DNA of 64,000 bases from Prevotella sp. ne3005 (GTDB taxonomy: Bacteria; Bacteroidota; Bacteroidia; Bacteroidales; Bacteroidaceae): NCBI RefSeq assembly GCF_900110085.1, contig NZ_FOCK01000003.1:62001-126000 (forward strand). Direction: 5' to 3'. The notes below the pieces were generated by a model that had not been told where the DNA came from, made no database searches, and saw only the letters and a list, made by a program, of their open reading frames with translations. Both the position numbers and the translations under genes were made by a program. Within the stretch, counting starts at the first letter, position 1, and each line of letters begins with the position of its first letter. Positions 23,499 through 32,324 of the stretch are shown here, piece after piece.

Positions 23499-24482
23499 AT
23501 GACATCGAAGTTCAGGATCTATTTCATTAGGCCAGTCAGGGGTCTGATTGTCTATGGGGTCGTCGTGTCGTTTATGGTGGTGGGAAAGCTGCTGCCGAGG
23601 CAGTTGGTGCTGTGGTGGCACGGATGGTTGGCGACATGTTTCTACAGTCTGTCAAAGCATACCCGCACAATAGTGAGGAAGAATCTGGAAACAGCTTTCG
23701 GAGAGGAGACGGTGGCGGGCTCCTATCAGGAGATAGGGCGAAGAGCCCATGTGGGCTTTGCCAAGGCGTTTACCGACTACGCCCTGATGAGCCACCTGAA
23801 GACGAGGAGGCAGTTTGAGCGCTATTTCACCATTGAAGGAGAGGAGTTTCTGAAGGCGGCCTACGAGCAAGGAAGGGGCGTGCTGTGCCTGGTGCCTCAC
23901 ACACCGGGACTGGAGTTCTCAGCCATCATGCCGCCCATCATGGGCTACAGGACGATGGGCGTAAGCAGCCGAATACACAACCCCGCCCTGAACAGGATGA
24001 TGGTGGGGCTCAGGGAGAAACGCGGCATGGCAAATATCGAGCGTAACCACTGTTTCCACACCCTCGTGGAAAGACTGAAGAAAGGGGAGTGCCTGATCAT
24101 TATGATTGACCAGGATAACGTCCATATACGCGGCGAGTTCCTCAGCTTCTTCGGGAAAAGGGCTTATACGCCCATTGGATGCGCCCGATTGGCTCTGGCT
24201 ACTGGAGCACCTGTGCTGCCGATGTTTACCATCCGCCATGAAGAGAGCGACCGCTACACCTTCAGGATCCTGCCGGAGATCCCGTTTGAAAGAAAGGAGA
24301 CCGACCTGGAAACGTTCAGGCACAACACCCAGAACTATAACGACGCACTGGAGCGCATCATCAGGGAATATCCCGACCAGTGGGTGTGGGGGCACCTACG
24401 CTGGAAGACAACACCCGAGTATATGAGGCAGTATATTATCGCCAAGAGGATTGGTGAAGGGCATTACTCTTCATCCTCGTGA
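23499..24482 (+). CDS. Lipid A-type lysophospholipid acyltransferase (LpxL/HtrB family) 2
   Basis: The protein has 327 residues with an N-terminal membrane helix and HX4E in VPHTPGLEF (about residues 133-138). MIDQDNVHIRGEFLSFFGKRAYTPIGCARLA further on matches the substrate region of late lipid A acyltransferases. It closes the DUF4294-GT4 operon. Its last 47 bases overlap, tail to tail, the coding end of the sulfatase-fold gene on the other strand; both reading frames there look authentic (HLRWKTTPEYMRQY on this strand). Confidence 0.87.
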   Translation: MTSKFRIYFIRPVRGLIVYGVVVSFMVVGKLLPRQLVLWWHGWLATCFYSLSKHTRTIVRKNLETAFGEETVAGSYQEIGRRAHVGFAKAFTDYALMSHLKTRRQFERYFTIEGEEFLKAAYEQGRGVLCLVPHTPGLEFSAIMPPIMGYRTMGVSSRIHNPALNRMMVGLREKRGMANIERNHCFHTLVERLKKGECLIIMIDQDNVHIRGEFLSFFGKRAYTPIGCARLALATGAPVLPMFTIRHEESDRYTFRILPEIPFERKETDLETFRHNTQNYNDALERIIREYPDQWVWGHLRWKTTPEYMRQYIIAKRIGEGHYSSSS

Positions 24483-26418
24483 CATATTGCTGGATTATGG
24501 CCTCAAGCTGACGCTGCATGAACGGTAGCTGAGGATAACGAGACCTATGACCTATCAGATTGTGAGTGAGCGAGAAGTCATGACGATAGTCGTAAATACC
24601 GATGAGACGGTTGTCGTGGTAAGTTATCATCAGGTCGTCGAGGTAGTACATCGACTGTCCGTTGTGATCGTAAAAGACATAGTTAAGATAGGAGGGGCTG
24701 GTGGAAAACACATCTTTTCCAAAAGAGAAAAAGGGTTTCTGGTAGTTGAGCATTCCTAACAGGGTGGGCGTGATGTCGGTCTGCTGGATGAGGCGGGTGG
24801 AGTCACAGCCAACAGGAAGCTGGCCGCCAGGCGTGTAGAAGAAGATGGGAATGAGGAAACGCCCCATCTCGTTGTGATAGTCTTGGCGACAAGCAGGGCC
24901 GCAATGATCGGCGGTGAAGACAAATACGGTGTTGTTGAACCACGGTTTGTGGCGCACCTGCTCGAAATAGCGGCGGATGGCGTAGTCGGCATAGCTGATG
25001 GTCTTGTGAATAGGGATCTCACCACGGGTAAAGGTAGATTTATACTGGTCGGGAATACGGAAAGGATCGTGACTGGTGGCTGTGAAGACTGTGAGGAGGA
25101 AAGGCTTGCCATGATGAGCTATCTCGTCGCTCTTCCGGGCAAAGTACTGCAGATAGGGTTCATCGAAGATAGCCCAGGTGCCGTCGAAATCCTGGTCGTT
25201 GCCATATTCATCCATACCATCATAGTGTTCAAAGCCGATGGCATTGGCAAAGCCCTTGAAACCGAGGGTGGTGTTGGGCGCACCATGGAAGAAGGCGGTG
25301 GTATAACCCTCCTCACGGAGCATCGCAGGCAGGCCCTGAAGGGTGTTGGTGGAGTAGACGTAGTAGCAGTAAGGCTCAATATAGCGGGGGATACCAGCAA
25401 AGGTGGCGGGCATACAATCAACGGAACGGGTGCCGTTGGCGAAAGCATACTCAAAGCTGTAGCTTTGGGTGAGCAGCGAATCAAGGAAGGGCGTGTAACT
25501 CTGAGAAAGCCCACCGGCGTTGTCGCGGTTGAAAAAACCTATATACTCCCTTGAGAAGCTCTCCATGATGAAGACGATCACGTTGAGACGCTGCATCTGA
25601 CCACCCTTGGGCTCTTTGTTGCGGATGGGGCTGAATATGCCATCGAGAGATTCGTCGGGGAGGAAGTGAGGATCATCATAGCCGGTCATGTAGAACGTGG
25701 AGAGGAGCGTAAAGGGGGTATTGAGCACTATGGCAGACTCCAAGGGATTCTTGCAGTAGATGCTGGCAGAGTCTTGACGAAGGGGATGCATCTTCAAACC
25801 ATATCCCCCTCGGATACCTCCCACCACCAGTGTCGCTGCCATCAGGAGTATCACCGTATGGAGAGGGTAATACACTTTGTCGGGGGGGAAGGACGGCTGA
25901 AGTCTTTTGTCGCTGATGGGAGATACATATAATAGGATTTGGGCAGCTATCATGGCGATGCCAAACAGCCAGACAGGCCAATAGCCCGTCATACTATGGA
26001 GCAGAATCGTGAATAGATTGCTCTCTGAGCTGAATTCAGAGAAGACAACAGAGGTGGCGCGGCGGCCACCGAAGGGGAAATAGACGACATCGGCCATATT
26101 GATGACAATGCCGAGACTGTTAAGAATGAGGAACAGCACCTTGACAATGCGCTGATAACCAACGGTGTGGCGGCATTTGAGGGGCAGGAACTGAAGAACG
26201 ATGCAGGGGAGGTTGAGAAACAGCAGGGCACTGAGGTCGAACCGCAGGCCTCCCAACGACATGGTTAGCAGTTGACGGAAGGTGACATCAGGGAAACTGT
26301 CGAGGTTCATGTAGAAGAAGAACCATCGGGACAGCATGTAGATGACCATCAGGATAAGAAAATTGACAGCCATGATGATGGCCGGCTGACGGCTGAGATC
26401 GTTTTTCATGGTGTTCAT
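24436..26418 (-). CDS. LTA-synthase-like membrane phosphotransferase (sulfatase fold) 3
   Basis: The protein has 660 residues with about five N-terminal membrane helices and a periplasmic sulfatase-fold domain: VFIMESFSREYIGFF for the metal Glu, NGTRSVDCMPA at the nucleophile position, TSHDPF for His and FTADHCGP for Asp-His. It is closest to the copy at 11-13 kb. It is the last gene of the Kdo operon and overlaps kdsC by 4 bases (ATGA), so its product may modify the Kdo/lipid A core with phosphoethanolamine or phosphoglycerol. An internal ATG 9 bases downstream (26409) is an alternative start. Confidence 0.85.
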   Translation of the reverse strand: MNTMKNDLSRQPAIIMAVNFLILMVIYMLSRWFFFYMNLDSFPDVTFRQLLTMSLGGLRFDLSALLFLNLPCIVLQFLPLKCRHTVGYQRIVKVLFLILNSLGIVINMADVVYFPFGGRRATSVVFSEFSSESNLFTILLHSMTGYWPVWLFGIAMIAAQILLYVSPISDKRLQPSFPPDKVYYPLHTVILLMAATLVVGGIRGGYGLKMHPLRQDSASIYCKNPLESAIVLNTPFTLLSTFYMTGYDDPHFLPDESLDGIFSPIRNKEPKGGQMQRLNVIVFIMESFSREYIGFFNRDNAGGLSQSYTPFLDSLLTQSYSFEYAFANGTRSVDCMPATFAGIPRYIEPYCYYVYSTNTLQGLPAMLREEGYTTAFFHGAPNTTLGFKGFANAIGFEHYDGMDEYGNDQDFDGTWAIFDEPYLQYFARKSDEIAHHGKPFLLTVFTATSHDPFRIPDQYKSTFTRGEIPIHKTISYADYAIRRYFEQVRHKPWFNNTVFVFTADHCGPACRQDYHNEMGRFLIPIFFYTPGGQLPVGCDSTRLIQQTDITPTLLGMLNYQKPFFSFGKDVFSTSPSYLNYVFYDHNGQSMYYLDDLMITYHDNRLIGIYDYRHDFSLTHNLIGHRSRYPQLPFMQRQLEAIIQQYVTRMKSNALHQSSWR

Positions 26419-26894
26419 TGGCCGTTATAATCAATCACATACTCGATGAACTCCCGGACAGCACCGGCACCGCCCTTACAGGTGCAGACATAGTGGGCGA
26501 GGTGGCGCACTTGTTGACAGGCATCGGCAGGACAACCCACTAACACACATTCTTTCATACAGACGATATCAAGGATGTCGTCGCCGATATAGGCCACATT
26601 CTCTTTCGTACAACCGTATTTCCGCATGAGGGCTTTGAGGGTGTCTAATTTGTCGTGACGTCCCTGGTAGAGCTCTGTGATATGCAACTCACGGGCCCGG
26701 TTTTCCACAATCTGCGACATCCTGCCAGTGATAATGGCAGGGATGATGCCATGGGCGGGCAGCAGCTCGTTGATGGCATAACCATCTTTGATGTCGAACG
26801 ACTTGAACAGTTCACCGTTGGGGCCGATGTTGATCTTACCGTCGGTAAGCGTACCGTCGACATCCATCACCAAAATCTTGATTTTCCTATCCAT
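26415..26894 (-). CDS. kdsC: 3-deoxy-D-manno-octulosonate-8-phosphate phosphatase
   Basis: The protein has 159 residues and is a compact HAD phosphatase without cap: VMDVDGTLTDG (nucleophile Asp near residue 10), IITGR (motif II), K in GRHDKLDTL (motif III) and IGDDILD (motif IV). Its size and the DGTLTDG form are typical of KdsC, which releases Kdo from Kdo-8-phosphate. It stands in one operon with kdsA, two genes upstream, which supports the role. The RPE-like gene precedes it after 9 bases. Confidence 0.9.
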   Translation of the reverse strand: MDRKIKILVMDVDGTLTDGKINIGPNGELFKSFDIKDGYAINELLPAHGIIPAIITGRMSQIVENRARELHITELYQGRHDKLDTLKALMRKYGCTKENVAYIGDDILDIVCMKECVLVGCPADACQQVRHLAHYVCTCKGGAGAVREFIEYVIDYNGQ

Positions 26895-26903
26895 AGTTTC
26901 TCT

Positions 26904-27557
26904 CTATTCTCCGCAAGCGCGCTTTATATGATCAATAATATCTTTGTAGGACCCTCGATGGCCAAAGAGCGACGAGGTTCCCAAGACGAAACCGTCGACA
27001 TGCCGTTTGCTCCATTTGACCATCCGTTCCAGGGAACAGGCGCCATCTATCATGATTTCCAAATGGTAACGGTTCTTGATGGCGATGAGCTCCTCGAGCT
27101 TCTGATCGACGTGGGGCAGGTAGAGGTGACCAGCATGACCGGGCTTGACACCCATGACCAATACATGATCGACCAACTCATAGTATGGCTGCAGACTCTC
27201 GATGGTGGCCTCTGGATTGATGACAATGCCAGGCTGTAGACCACGCTCACGGATGCGACGGATGACGGCCTGAGGGTCGTCGTCGGCATCGGGATGGAAA
27301 TAGATGATATCGACACCTGCATCAGCAAACATCTTGATGTATTGGCCGGGATGATAGATCATCAGGTGGAGTTCGGTGACAAGCGACGTGTTGCGGCATA
27401 CAGACTTGACATCACCCAGACCCAAAGCAAAATTGGGAACATACTGACCGTCCATGACATCGAGGTGCAGACGGGTGGCACCGGCAGCCTCCAGACTCAG
27501 TGCCTCGGCCTTTAGATTGTCGAAGCTGGCGCACATCAGTGAGGGTGAATAGATCAT
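26904..27557 (-). CDS. Ribulose-phosphate 3-epimerase family protein
   Basis: The protein has 217 residues, a TIM barrel of the RPE family: SPSLMCASFDNL at the start, LHLDVMDG (metal His and Asp, about 31-36), TELHLMIYHP, and MIDGACS near the C-terminus. The phosphate loop reads MGVKPGHAGHLYLP instead of the MSVNPGFGGQ of housekeeping Rpe, closer to AlsE-like epimerases. It lies between a mannose-6-phosphate isomerase homologue (4-base overlap) and kdsC, so it may serve surface-sugar synthesis rather than the pentose phosphate pathway. Substrate unknown. Confidence 0.8.
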   Translation of the reverse strand: MIYSPSLMCASFDNLKAEALSLEAAGATRLHLDVMDGQYVPNFALGLGDVKSVCRNTSLVTELHLMIYHPGQYIKMFADAGVDIIYFHPDADDDPQAVIRRIRERGLQPGIVINPEATIESLQPYYELVDHVLVMGVKPGHAGHLYLPHVDQKLEELIAIKNRYHLEIMIDGACSLERMVKWSKRHVDGFVLGTSSLFGHRGSYKDIIDHIKRACGE

Positions 27558-28411
27558 AGGCTTTCCTCCAATATTTTAGAGATGAAAGCGAGTCGGACCT
27601 GACTGGTATCGAGAATTTCGCCAGGCCACAACAGAAGCGTGGAGCCTTCGTCTACCTGAAGGTCGTGACAAAGAAGAGAACCCTCCACGAGGGTGAAACA
27701 CTCCAGCGTAGCGCTTTCGTTGTGATAAGTTGCTGTATCCTTGATGAGCCGGGTGGCGTAGGTCTTCTCCCGGATCTCACGGCCACCGTAAGTCTGCACC
27801 TTGGACTTGAGGCGGAAGTCGAGGGCAGCCTTGGCCTTGTCGAGGTGGAGCTCACGGGGGATACCATCGGCGCCAACACGGTCGTAGTCATAGAAACGAT
27901 AGGTGGAATCGGAGCCTTCTTCAATCTCGAAGACCAGACTGCCGGCAGTGATGGCGTGAAGCGTTCCCGGCTCGACAAAGACATAGTCGCCCACCTTGAC
28001 GGGCAGCGTATCGGCCATCTTCAGGAACTCACCATGACGGATCATCATCTCTTCTTCGGCCTTGTCGCGACAGGTACACCCGTTGATGATGGTGCCAGAA
28101 TGAGGGGCCTTGAGAAAGTACCACGACTCGCGTTTGCCACGGGGCAGATGCTCAAGTTGATTGGCCGTCTGATCGTTGGGATGCACCTGTATGCTCAGGT
28201 TCAGACGGGCCTCGGTCAATGCCAGCGTCAGTGGAAAGTACGGATAATGGGCAAGGTGGAAGTCTGCCTTAAAAAGGGGGAACACATCGTTGAGACATTG
28301 GCCTTTCCATGCCCCATTGAGAATTTCGTTGGATATCCCTTCGCGGCAATAGAGCGAATAGAGATGTCCGCCCCAGATGGTCTTGTGTATGATCGTCTTC
28401 AGTATCAGCAT
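27554..28411 (-). CDS. Type I mannose-6-phosphate isomerase-like protein
   Basis: The protein has 285 residues and a cupin fold. It has SIQVHPND (metal Gln and His), VEPGTLHAI (metal His) and EIEEGSDSTYRFYDYDR, all hallmarks of zinc-dependent type I phosphomannose isomerases. It interconverts fructose-6-phosphate and mannose-6-phosphate, or a related sugar phosphate, possibly for GDP-mannose/fucose or heptose precursors. It lies in the Kdo operon and overlaps the epimerase gene by 4 bases. The short Bacillus-type length suits the group. Confidence 0.85.
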   Translation of the reverse strand: MLILKTIIHKTIWGGHLYSLYCREGISNEILNGAWKGQCLNDVFPLFKADFHLAHYPYFPLTLALTEARLNLSIQVHPNDQTANQLEHLPRGKRESWYFLKAPHSGTIINGCTCRDKAEEEMMIRHGEFLKMADTLPVKVGDYVFVEPGTLHAITAGSLVFEIEEGSDSTYRFYDYDRVGADGIPRELHLDKAKAALDFRLKSKVQTYGGREIREKTYATRLIKDTATYHNESATLECFTLVEGSLLCHDLQVDEGSTLLLWPGEILDTSQVRLAFISKILEESL

Positions 28412-28422
28412 ATCTCATCTAT

Positions 28423-29223
28423 TTATTCCATGACAACGGCACGGATGCGCATGATCTGACTCAGCAGTTTTTCAGTCTCGTCGAGCCTTAGCATACAACT
28501 GCCGTCGCACAGGGCCATGGACGGGTCGTTGTGAACCTCCATGAACAGACCCGCCAGCACACCTGTGGCCACTGCGGCCTTAGCCAGATAAGGCACATAG
28601 GCGCTGTTGCCGCTATTGCCATGGTTCAGGCCACCGCCGCTCACCTGAACACTATGAGTGGCATCGAAGATGACCGGATAGCCGATCTGAGCCAATCGGA
28701 CAAGGCCGGTCATGTCGACTACGAGATCGTGATAACCAAAGCAATTGCCACGTTCGCACAACATGAAATCCCTGCAGCCGAAGTATTCCATCTTGCCCAC
28801 CACATTGTTCATCTCCTCATGACTGGAGAACTGGCCTTTCTTAATGTTGACGGTGCGTCCGGTCTTGGCTGCGGCATACAACAGGTCGGTCTGGCGACAT
28901 AGAAAGGCGGGTATCTGGATGATGTCGGCCACCTGGGCCACTGCCTCAGCCTGTTCGGGCAGATGGATGTCGGTGACGATACGGACACCCAGCTCGGTCT
29001 TGGCCTTCTCAAGGATACGTAAGCCCTCCTGAAGTCCGGGACCACGATAGTTGGTGGCCTTGGTACGGTTGGCTTTATCCCAGGAAGCCTTGAAATAGAA
29101 ATCCACATCGAACTTTTCCGTAATGCATTTCAGAGCCTCAGCCAGGAACATCACATGCTCTTCGGACTCAATCACACAAGGACCTGCCAACAGCTTGAAC
29201 TTATTGTTTTTTACCATACTCAT
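28423..29223 (-). CDS. kdsA: 3-deoxy-8-phosphooctulonate synthase
   Basis: The protein has 266 residues. LLAGPCVIES, FKASWDKANRT, GPGLQEGLRIL, VTDIHLPEQ and FDATHSVQ are the KdsA signature blocks. The enzyme condenses arabinose-5-phosphate with phosphoenolpyruvate to Kdo-8-phosphate. The ATG at 29223, or the one at 29217, overlaps the end of the GT2 gene by 17-23 bases, so the exact start is uncertain. Neither kdsD (arabinose-5-phosphate isomerase) nor kdsB is seen in this window. Confidence 0.95.
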   Translation of the reverse strand: MSMVKNNKFKLLAGPCVIESEEHVMFLAEALKCITEKFDVDFYFKASWDKANRTKATNYRGPGLQEGLRILEKAKTELGVRIVTDIHLPEQAEAVAQVADIIQIPAFLCRQTDLLYAAAKTGRTVNIKKGQFSSHEEMNNVVGKMEYFGCRDFMLCERGNCFGYHDLVVDMTGLVRLAQIGYPVIFDATHSVQVSGGGLNHGNSGNSAYVPYLAKAAVATGVLAGLFMEVHNDPSMALCDGSCMLRLDETEKLLSQIMRIRAVVME

Positions 29224-30094
29224 CTAACAACTTTAATCCTTTTGTATCACGACATGCCGTAGATAGTCTCTTCAGCCTGCTACGCAACAAATTAAACAAG
29301 AAATCCCAATATCTGTCTACAGGAGCAGAAACGGGATCATCGACATGAAGAATATTTCTTCTGAACAACCTGAGTGTAAGTCCATAAGTACGTAGGAACT
29401 GAAGACCGCCCCAGTTCATTTTCATACGACTGACAGACTTGCTCATAAAATGATAGCATCTGCTATGGGCCAATCCGCGGAAATCCCTGATGCCAGCCAA
29501 CCACAATTTGGCAGAGAAATCCTGATCCGATGCCTCGCCTGGCGAATAGATAATGCTATAGCCGCCCACTAAATCCCAGATATCACGATGCACGATATTT
29601 GGAGGTGACGTGGCGCCAAGCCAGTCTTCACAGGGCATATCCTGATAATGCGCCAGGAGTTCCTCTTCTCTAAAAGACTCTGGGGACGAACCATAGTCTG
29701 CCACAAGCACACTCAAATGCTTCAGCACATCGGGCTTGGGCTGGATAACTGTTGAAGAGAAAAAAAAACGATTGTTCCCCACGCGACTGATTTCTTCGTC
29801 AAAAACAGAATCCCAGCCAGGCAACAGATACATGTCATCATTGATGAACACCATGTAATCGGTCGTCACCAGGGTACGAAGTGAGTTTAATGCAAAGCAG
29901 ACACCAACATTCTGATCGGAATAGGTATATCTCAAGCCTTTTTGTCGGACCCACTCCAAAGTGCCATCGCTACCTTCGTTCACATGAACAAGGATCTCAT
30001 GACTACAAGCAGAATTCCGCTCAATGCTTTGTACACAAACCTGAAGATAAGCAAGATTATTCCAACTAGGAATGAGTATTGAGAACTTTCGCAT
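29201..30094 (-). CDS. Glycosyltransferase family 2
   Basis: The protein has 297 residues. The GT-A N-terminus FSILIPSWNNLAYLQVCVQSI is followed by EILVHVNEGSDGTLEWV, GVCFALN and the metal motif FINDDMYLLPGW (DD). It is probably a lipopolysaccharide or capsule glycosyltransferase with unknown donor. It is the first gene of the minus-strand Kdo operon; the promoter lies at 30117-30148. Its codon use is clearly AT-richer than that of kdsA and kdsC downstream, which suggests that it belongs to the acquired block to its right. Confidence 0.88.
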   Translation of the reverse strand: MRKFSILIPSWNNLAYLQVCVQSIERNSACSHEILVHVNEGSDGTLEWVRQKGLRYTYSDQNVGVCFALNSLRTLVTTDYMVFINDDMYLLPGWDSVFDEEISRVGNNRFFFSSTVIQPKPDVLKHLSVLVADYGSSPESFREEELLAHYQDMPCEDWLGATSPPNIVHRDIWDLVGGYSIIYSPGEASDQDFSAKLWLAGIRDFRGLAHSRCYHFMSKSVSRMKMNWGGLQFLRTYGLTLRLFRRNILHVDDPVSAPVDRYWDFLFNLLRSRLKRLSTACRDTKGLKLLDEYGKKQ

Positions 30095-30116
30095 ATCTGT
30101 TTCCTATTACAAGCGA

Positions 30117-30148
30117 CAAAGATACATATTATTAAATAAAAAAACAAA
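30117..30148 (-). promoter_or_regulatory. Promoter of the GT2-kdsA-PMI-RPE-kdsC operon
   Basis: On the minus strand TTTG (30148-30145) and TATCTTTG (30124-30117) are 20 bases apart, 22 bases before the GT2 start. Confidence 0.75.
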
Positions 30149-30197
30149 TAAATAGATGATTTTTTAATAAAAGAGTCCATGATATAAAAGAAATGAC

Positions 30198-30205
30198 TAT
30201 CTTTG
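30198..30205 (+). promoter_or_regulatory. -7 box of the ATP-grasp gene
   Basis: TATCTTTG 30198-30205 lies 32 bases before the ATG at 30238. It overlaps an upstream ATG (30193) and therefore argues against that start. No TTTG stands at the ideal -33 distance. Confidence 0.55.
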
Positions 30206-30237
30206 CAAACAGTATATTAGGGAGTCTATATCATAGG

Positions 30238-31374
30238 ATGGATCAAAGAGTTGTAGTATTTTGTGGTAACGGATATCACAGCCTGGGCTTAATCAGATGC
30301 CTTGGTGAAGGCGGGTATAGGCCAGAGTGTTACTGCTTTGGTCATAAATGCGACCTCATTCTTTCGAGTAAATACATCAGTAAAGGGAAAAAATTTGAAT
30401 CTGCCGAGGCCATTCTTGACCATCTGCTACACCATTATCCTTACTACGATGAAAAGCCTATCCTTCTGACCATACCAGATGTTCCTGCTTTCCTGATAGA
30501 CCAGCATTTAGATGAACTGAAAGAGAAATTTGTGCTGATGAATGCCAGTGAACAGGGTAAGCTTGGCTATTGGATGGATAAAAGAAACATGGCCAAAATG
30601 GCCCAGAAACATGGTTTTTCCATCCCTTGGACTATAGAACTGTCGAGAGAAGAGGCGATTCCTGACTCTATCCGATATCCCGTCTTTACAAAAAGCATAA
30701 GGACTGTTGATGGCGGGAAAGGAGACGAAAGTATCTGTCGGAGCAAGGAGGAACTGGAGGAGAAACGAAAGATCATTGCCTCAGACAGATTCCTTGTTAC
30801 GGAGTATATTCAGAAGAAATACGAGATTGACTATTTCGGGATGGCATTGAAGGGAAGGGTTTACATCGACTATTATGATGCTATCAGTCGTTTTTCAAAT
30901 GATGCATTTGGCTATTATGGCGACATCATCAAATGCCAACATGACGACTTCTGGAAAAAATGTACTGCCATGATGAAAGAGATAGGCTATGAAGGACTCT
31001 TTGATATAGAATTCCTAGAAGATGTCAACGGTAAACGCTATTTCATGGAGGTGAACTTCAGAGTTGACGGGGGTATCTACAAGGTAACCCCTGGCATTAA
31101 TTTACCTGCGGAATGGTGCAGACTGGTCAATATGGCTCAAAAAGATTTACCAGAAGCCCTCACTACCAGGAAACAACGTTTTACGGGCATGACTGAGATT
31201 CAGGATTTCAAGTCGAGTGTTGCCCACGGATCCATGAATCCCCTGAAATGGTTCTGGCAGTTCTGTCGTACAGACAAATATATGCTACTCAACCTTAGAG
31301 ACCCAATGCCCGTTCTTGTATGGCTATTTACGAGCTCGCGCAGAGAGTGTTTGCGTTTCACTCATATTCCCTAA
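30238..31374 (+). CDS. ATP-grasp family ligase
   Basis: The protein has 378 residues from ATG 30238, chosen because the earlier ATG lies inside the -7 box. VVVFCGNGYHSLGLIRCLG at the start is a pre-ATP-grasp fold. FTKSIRTVDGGKGDESICRS is the lysine/glycine loop region, FLVTEYIQKKYEID is the adenine-contact strand, and FDIEFLEDVNGKRYFMEVNFRVDGG carries the metal Glu-Asn pair. Such enzymes ligate a carboxylate to an amine with ATP; in polysaccharide clusters they often add amino acids to glycans. The substrate is not evident. It is AT-rich like its neighbours. Confidence 0.8.
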   Translation: MDQRVVVFCGNGYHSLGLIRCLGEGGYRPECYCFGHKCDLILSSKYISKGKKFESAEAILDHLLHHYPYYDEKPILLTIPDVPAFLIDQHLDELKEKFVLMNASEQGKLGYWMDKRNMAKMAQKHGFSIPWTIELSREEAIPDSIRYPVFTKSIRTVDGGKGDESICRSKEELEEKRKIIASDRFLVTEYIQKKYEIDYFGMALKGRVYIDYYDAISRFSNDAFGYYGDIIKCQHDDFWKKCTAMMKEIGYEGLFDIEFLEDVNGKRYFMEVNFRVDGGIYKVTPGINLPAEWCRLVNMAQKDLPEALTTRKQRFTGMTEIQDFKSSVAHGSMNPLKWFWQFCRTDKYMLLNLRDPMPVLVWLFTSSRRECLRFTHIP

Positions 31375-31379
31375 TATCA

Positions 31380-32324
31380 TCAATCTGGATTCTTCCTGGT
31401 ATCGATGATCTTCCAATTTCTTTCTGAATAGTACTCACGACGATACTTCCATCGGTTGTGCGTCCAGAGATAGATTTCCGGCTGCTTTCGGATATTCTCC
31501 TCCAACAATCTCATAAAAGCCAGAGAATAGGGATAGCCGCCATCATCGGCCAGTTCTTCTGCCGTAGGCTGCACATCGATTACAGTTATGTCATAATACC
31601 CTCTACGTGGTTTTGAGACCAGGGCCATCAGTATCTTTGCATTTATCTTACGGGCTATCGCCTCCCCACCCGTAATATAAGGTGTATCCTGATTGAGGAA
31701 AGTCGTCCAGTGGACCAATCGGTGATAGGGTGGACATTGGTCTGAGATCAACCCCAACAGAAAGCTACCATACTTCTGTTTAAGTTTGAGCAAAGCCCGT
31801 GCAGCTTTTTTCTGAGAGAACAACATGGCATGAGGATAGATTCGTTCGCGCACTCGTAATATCACATTGTTGGAGAAAGTATTTCTTTGGGTCTCATAGA
31901 TAGCAGCTTTGGGAAGGGGAGGATTGACACGGCTAGATATGTCAGGCACCCATTCCCAGTTGCCAATATGTCCAAAATACACGAAGACCGGTCTTCCCTC
32001 AGCTCCTGCCTGTTCAATGAGTTCAACACCTTTTATGACGACACGACGCTCACGCTCTTTGTCACTCATATTCAACATTTTCAGTCCTTCTGCCATCAGA
32101 TCACAAAAGTGGTGATAGAATTTATGTTCTATCATAAGCAGTTCCTTGTCCGTATATTCCGGGAAAGAGCGCCGAAGATTCTTTCTAACCAACTCACGTC
32201 GGTAACCCCAGAGGTGATAAATAATAACATACGATATGTCACTGAGTATGTAGAGCAGACCCAGCGGCACACTTGCTATGATCACCAATAGGCCAATAAG
32301 TATTTTAACTCCGATTTCCTTCAT
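31380..32324 (-). CDS. Lipid A-type lysophospholipid acyltransferase (LpxL/HtrB family) 3
   Basis: The protein has 314 residues: an N-terminal membrane helix, HX4E in FGHIGNWEW, then ISDQCPPYHRLVHWTTFLNQDTPYITGGE and IYLWTHNRWKYRREY at the end. It is the nearest relative of copy 1 (shared KNLRRSFPEYTDKE- and HNRWK-type blocks) but in AT-rich codons. It follows the LicD/barrel gene directly with no gap, so the two are probably co-transcribed. It likely adds an acyl chain to lipid A or another surface lipid. Confidence 0.87.
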   Translation of the reverse strand: MKEIGVKILIGLLVIIASVPLGLLYILSDISYVIIYHLWGYRRELVRKNLRRSFPEYTDKELLMIEHKFYHHFCDLMAEGLKMLNMSDKERERRVVIKGVELIEQAGAEGRPVFVYFGHIGNWEWVPDISSRVNPPLPKAAIYETQRNTFSNNVILRVRERIYPHAMLFSQKKAARALLKLKQKYGSFLLGLISDQCPPYHRLVHWTTFLNQDTPYITGGEAIARKINAKILMALVSKPRRGYYDITVIDVQPTAEELADDGGYPYSLAFMRLLEENIRKQPEIYLWTHNRWKYRREYYSERNWKIIDTRKNPD

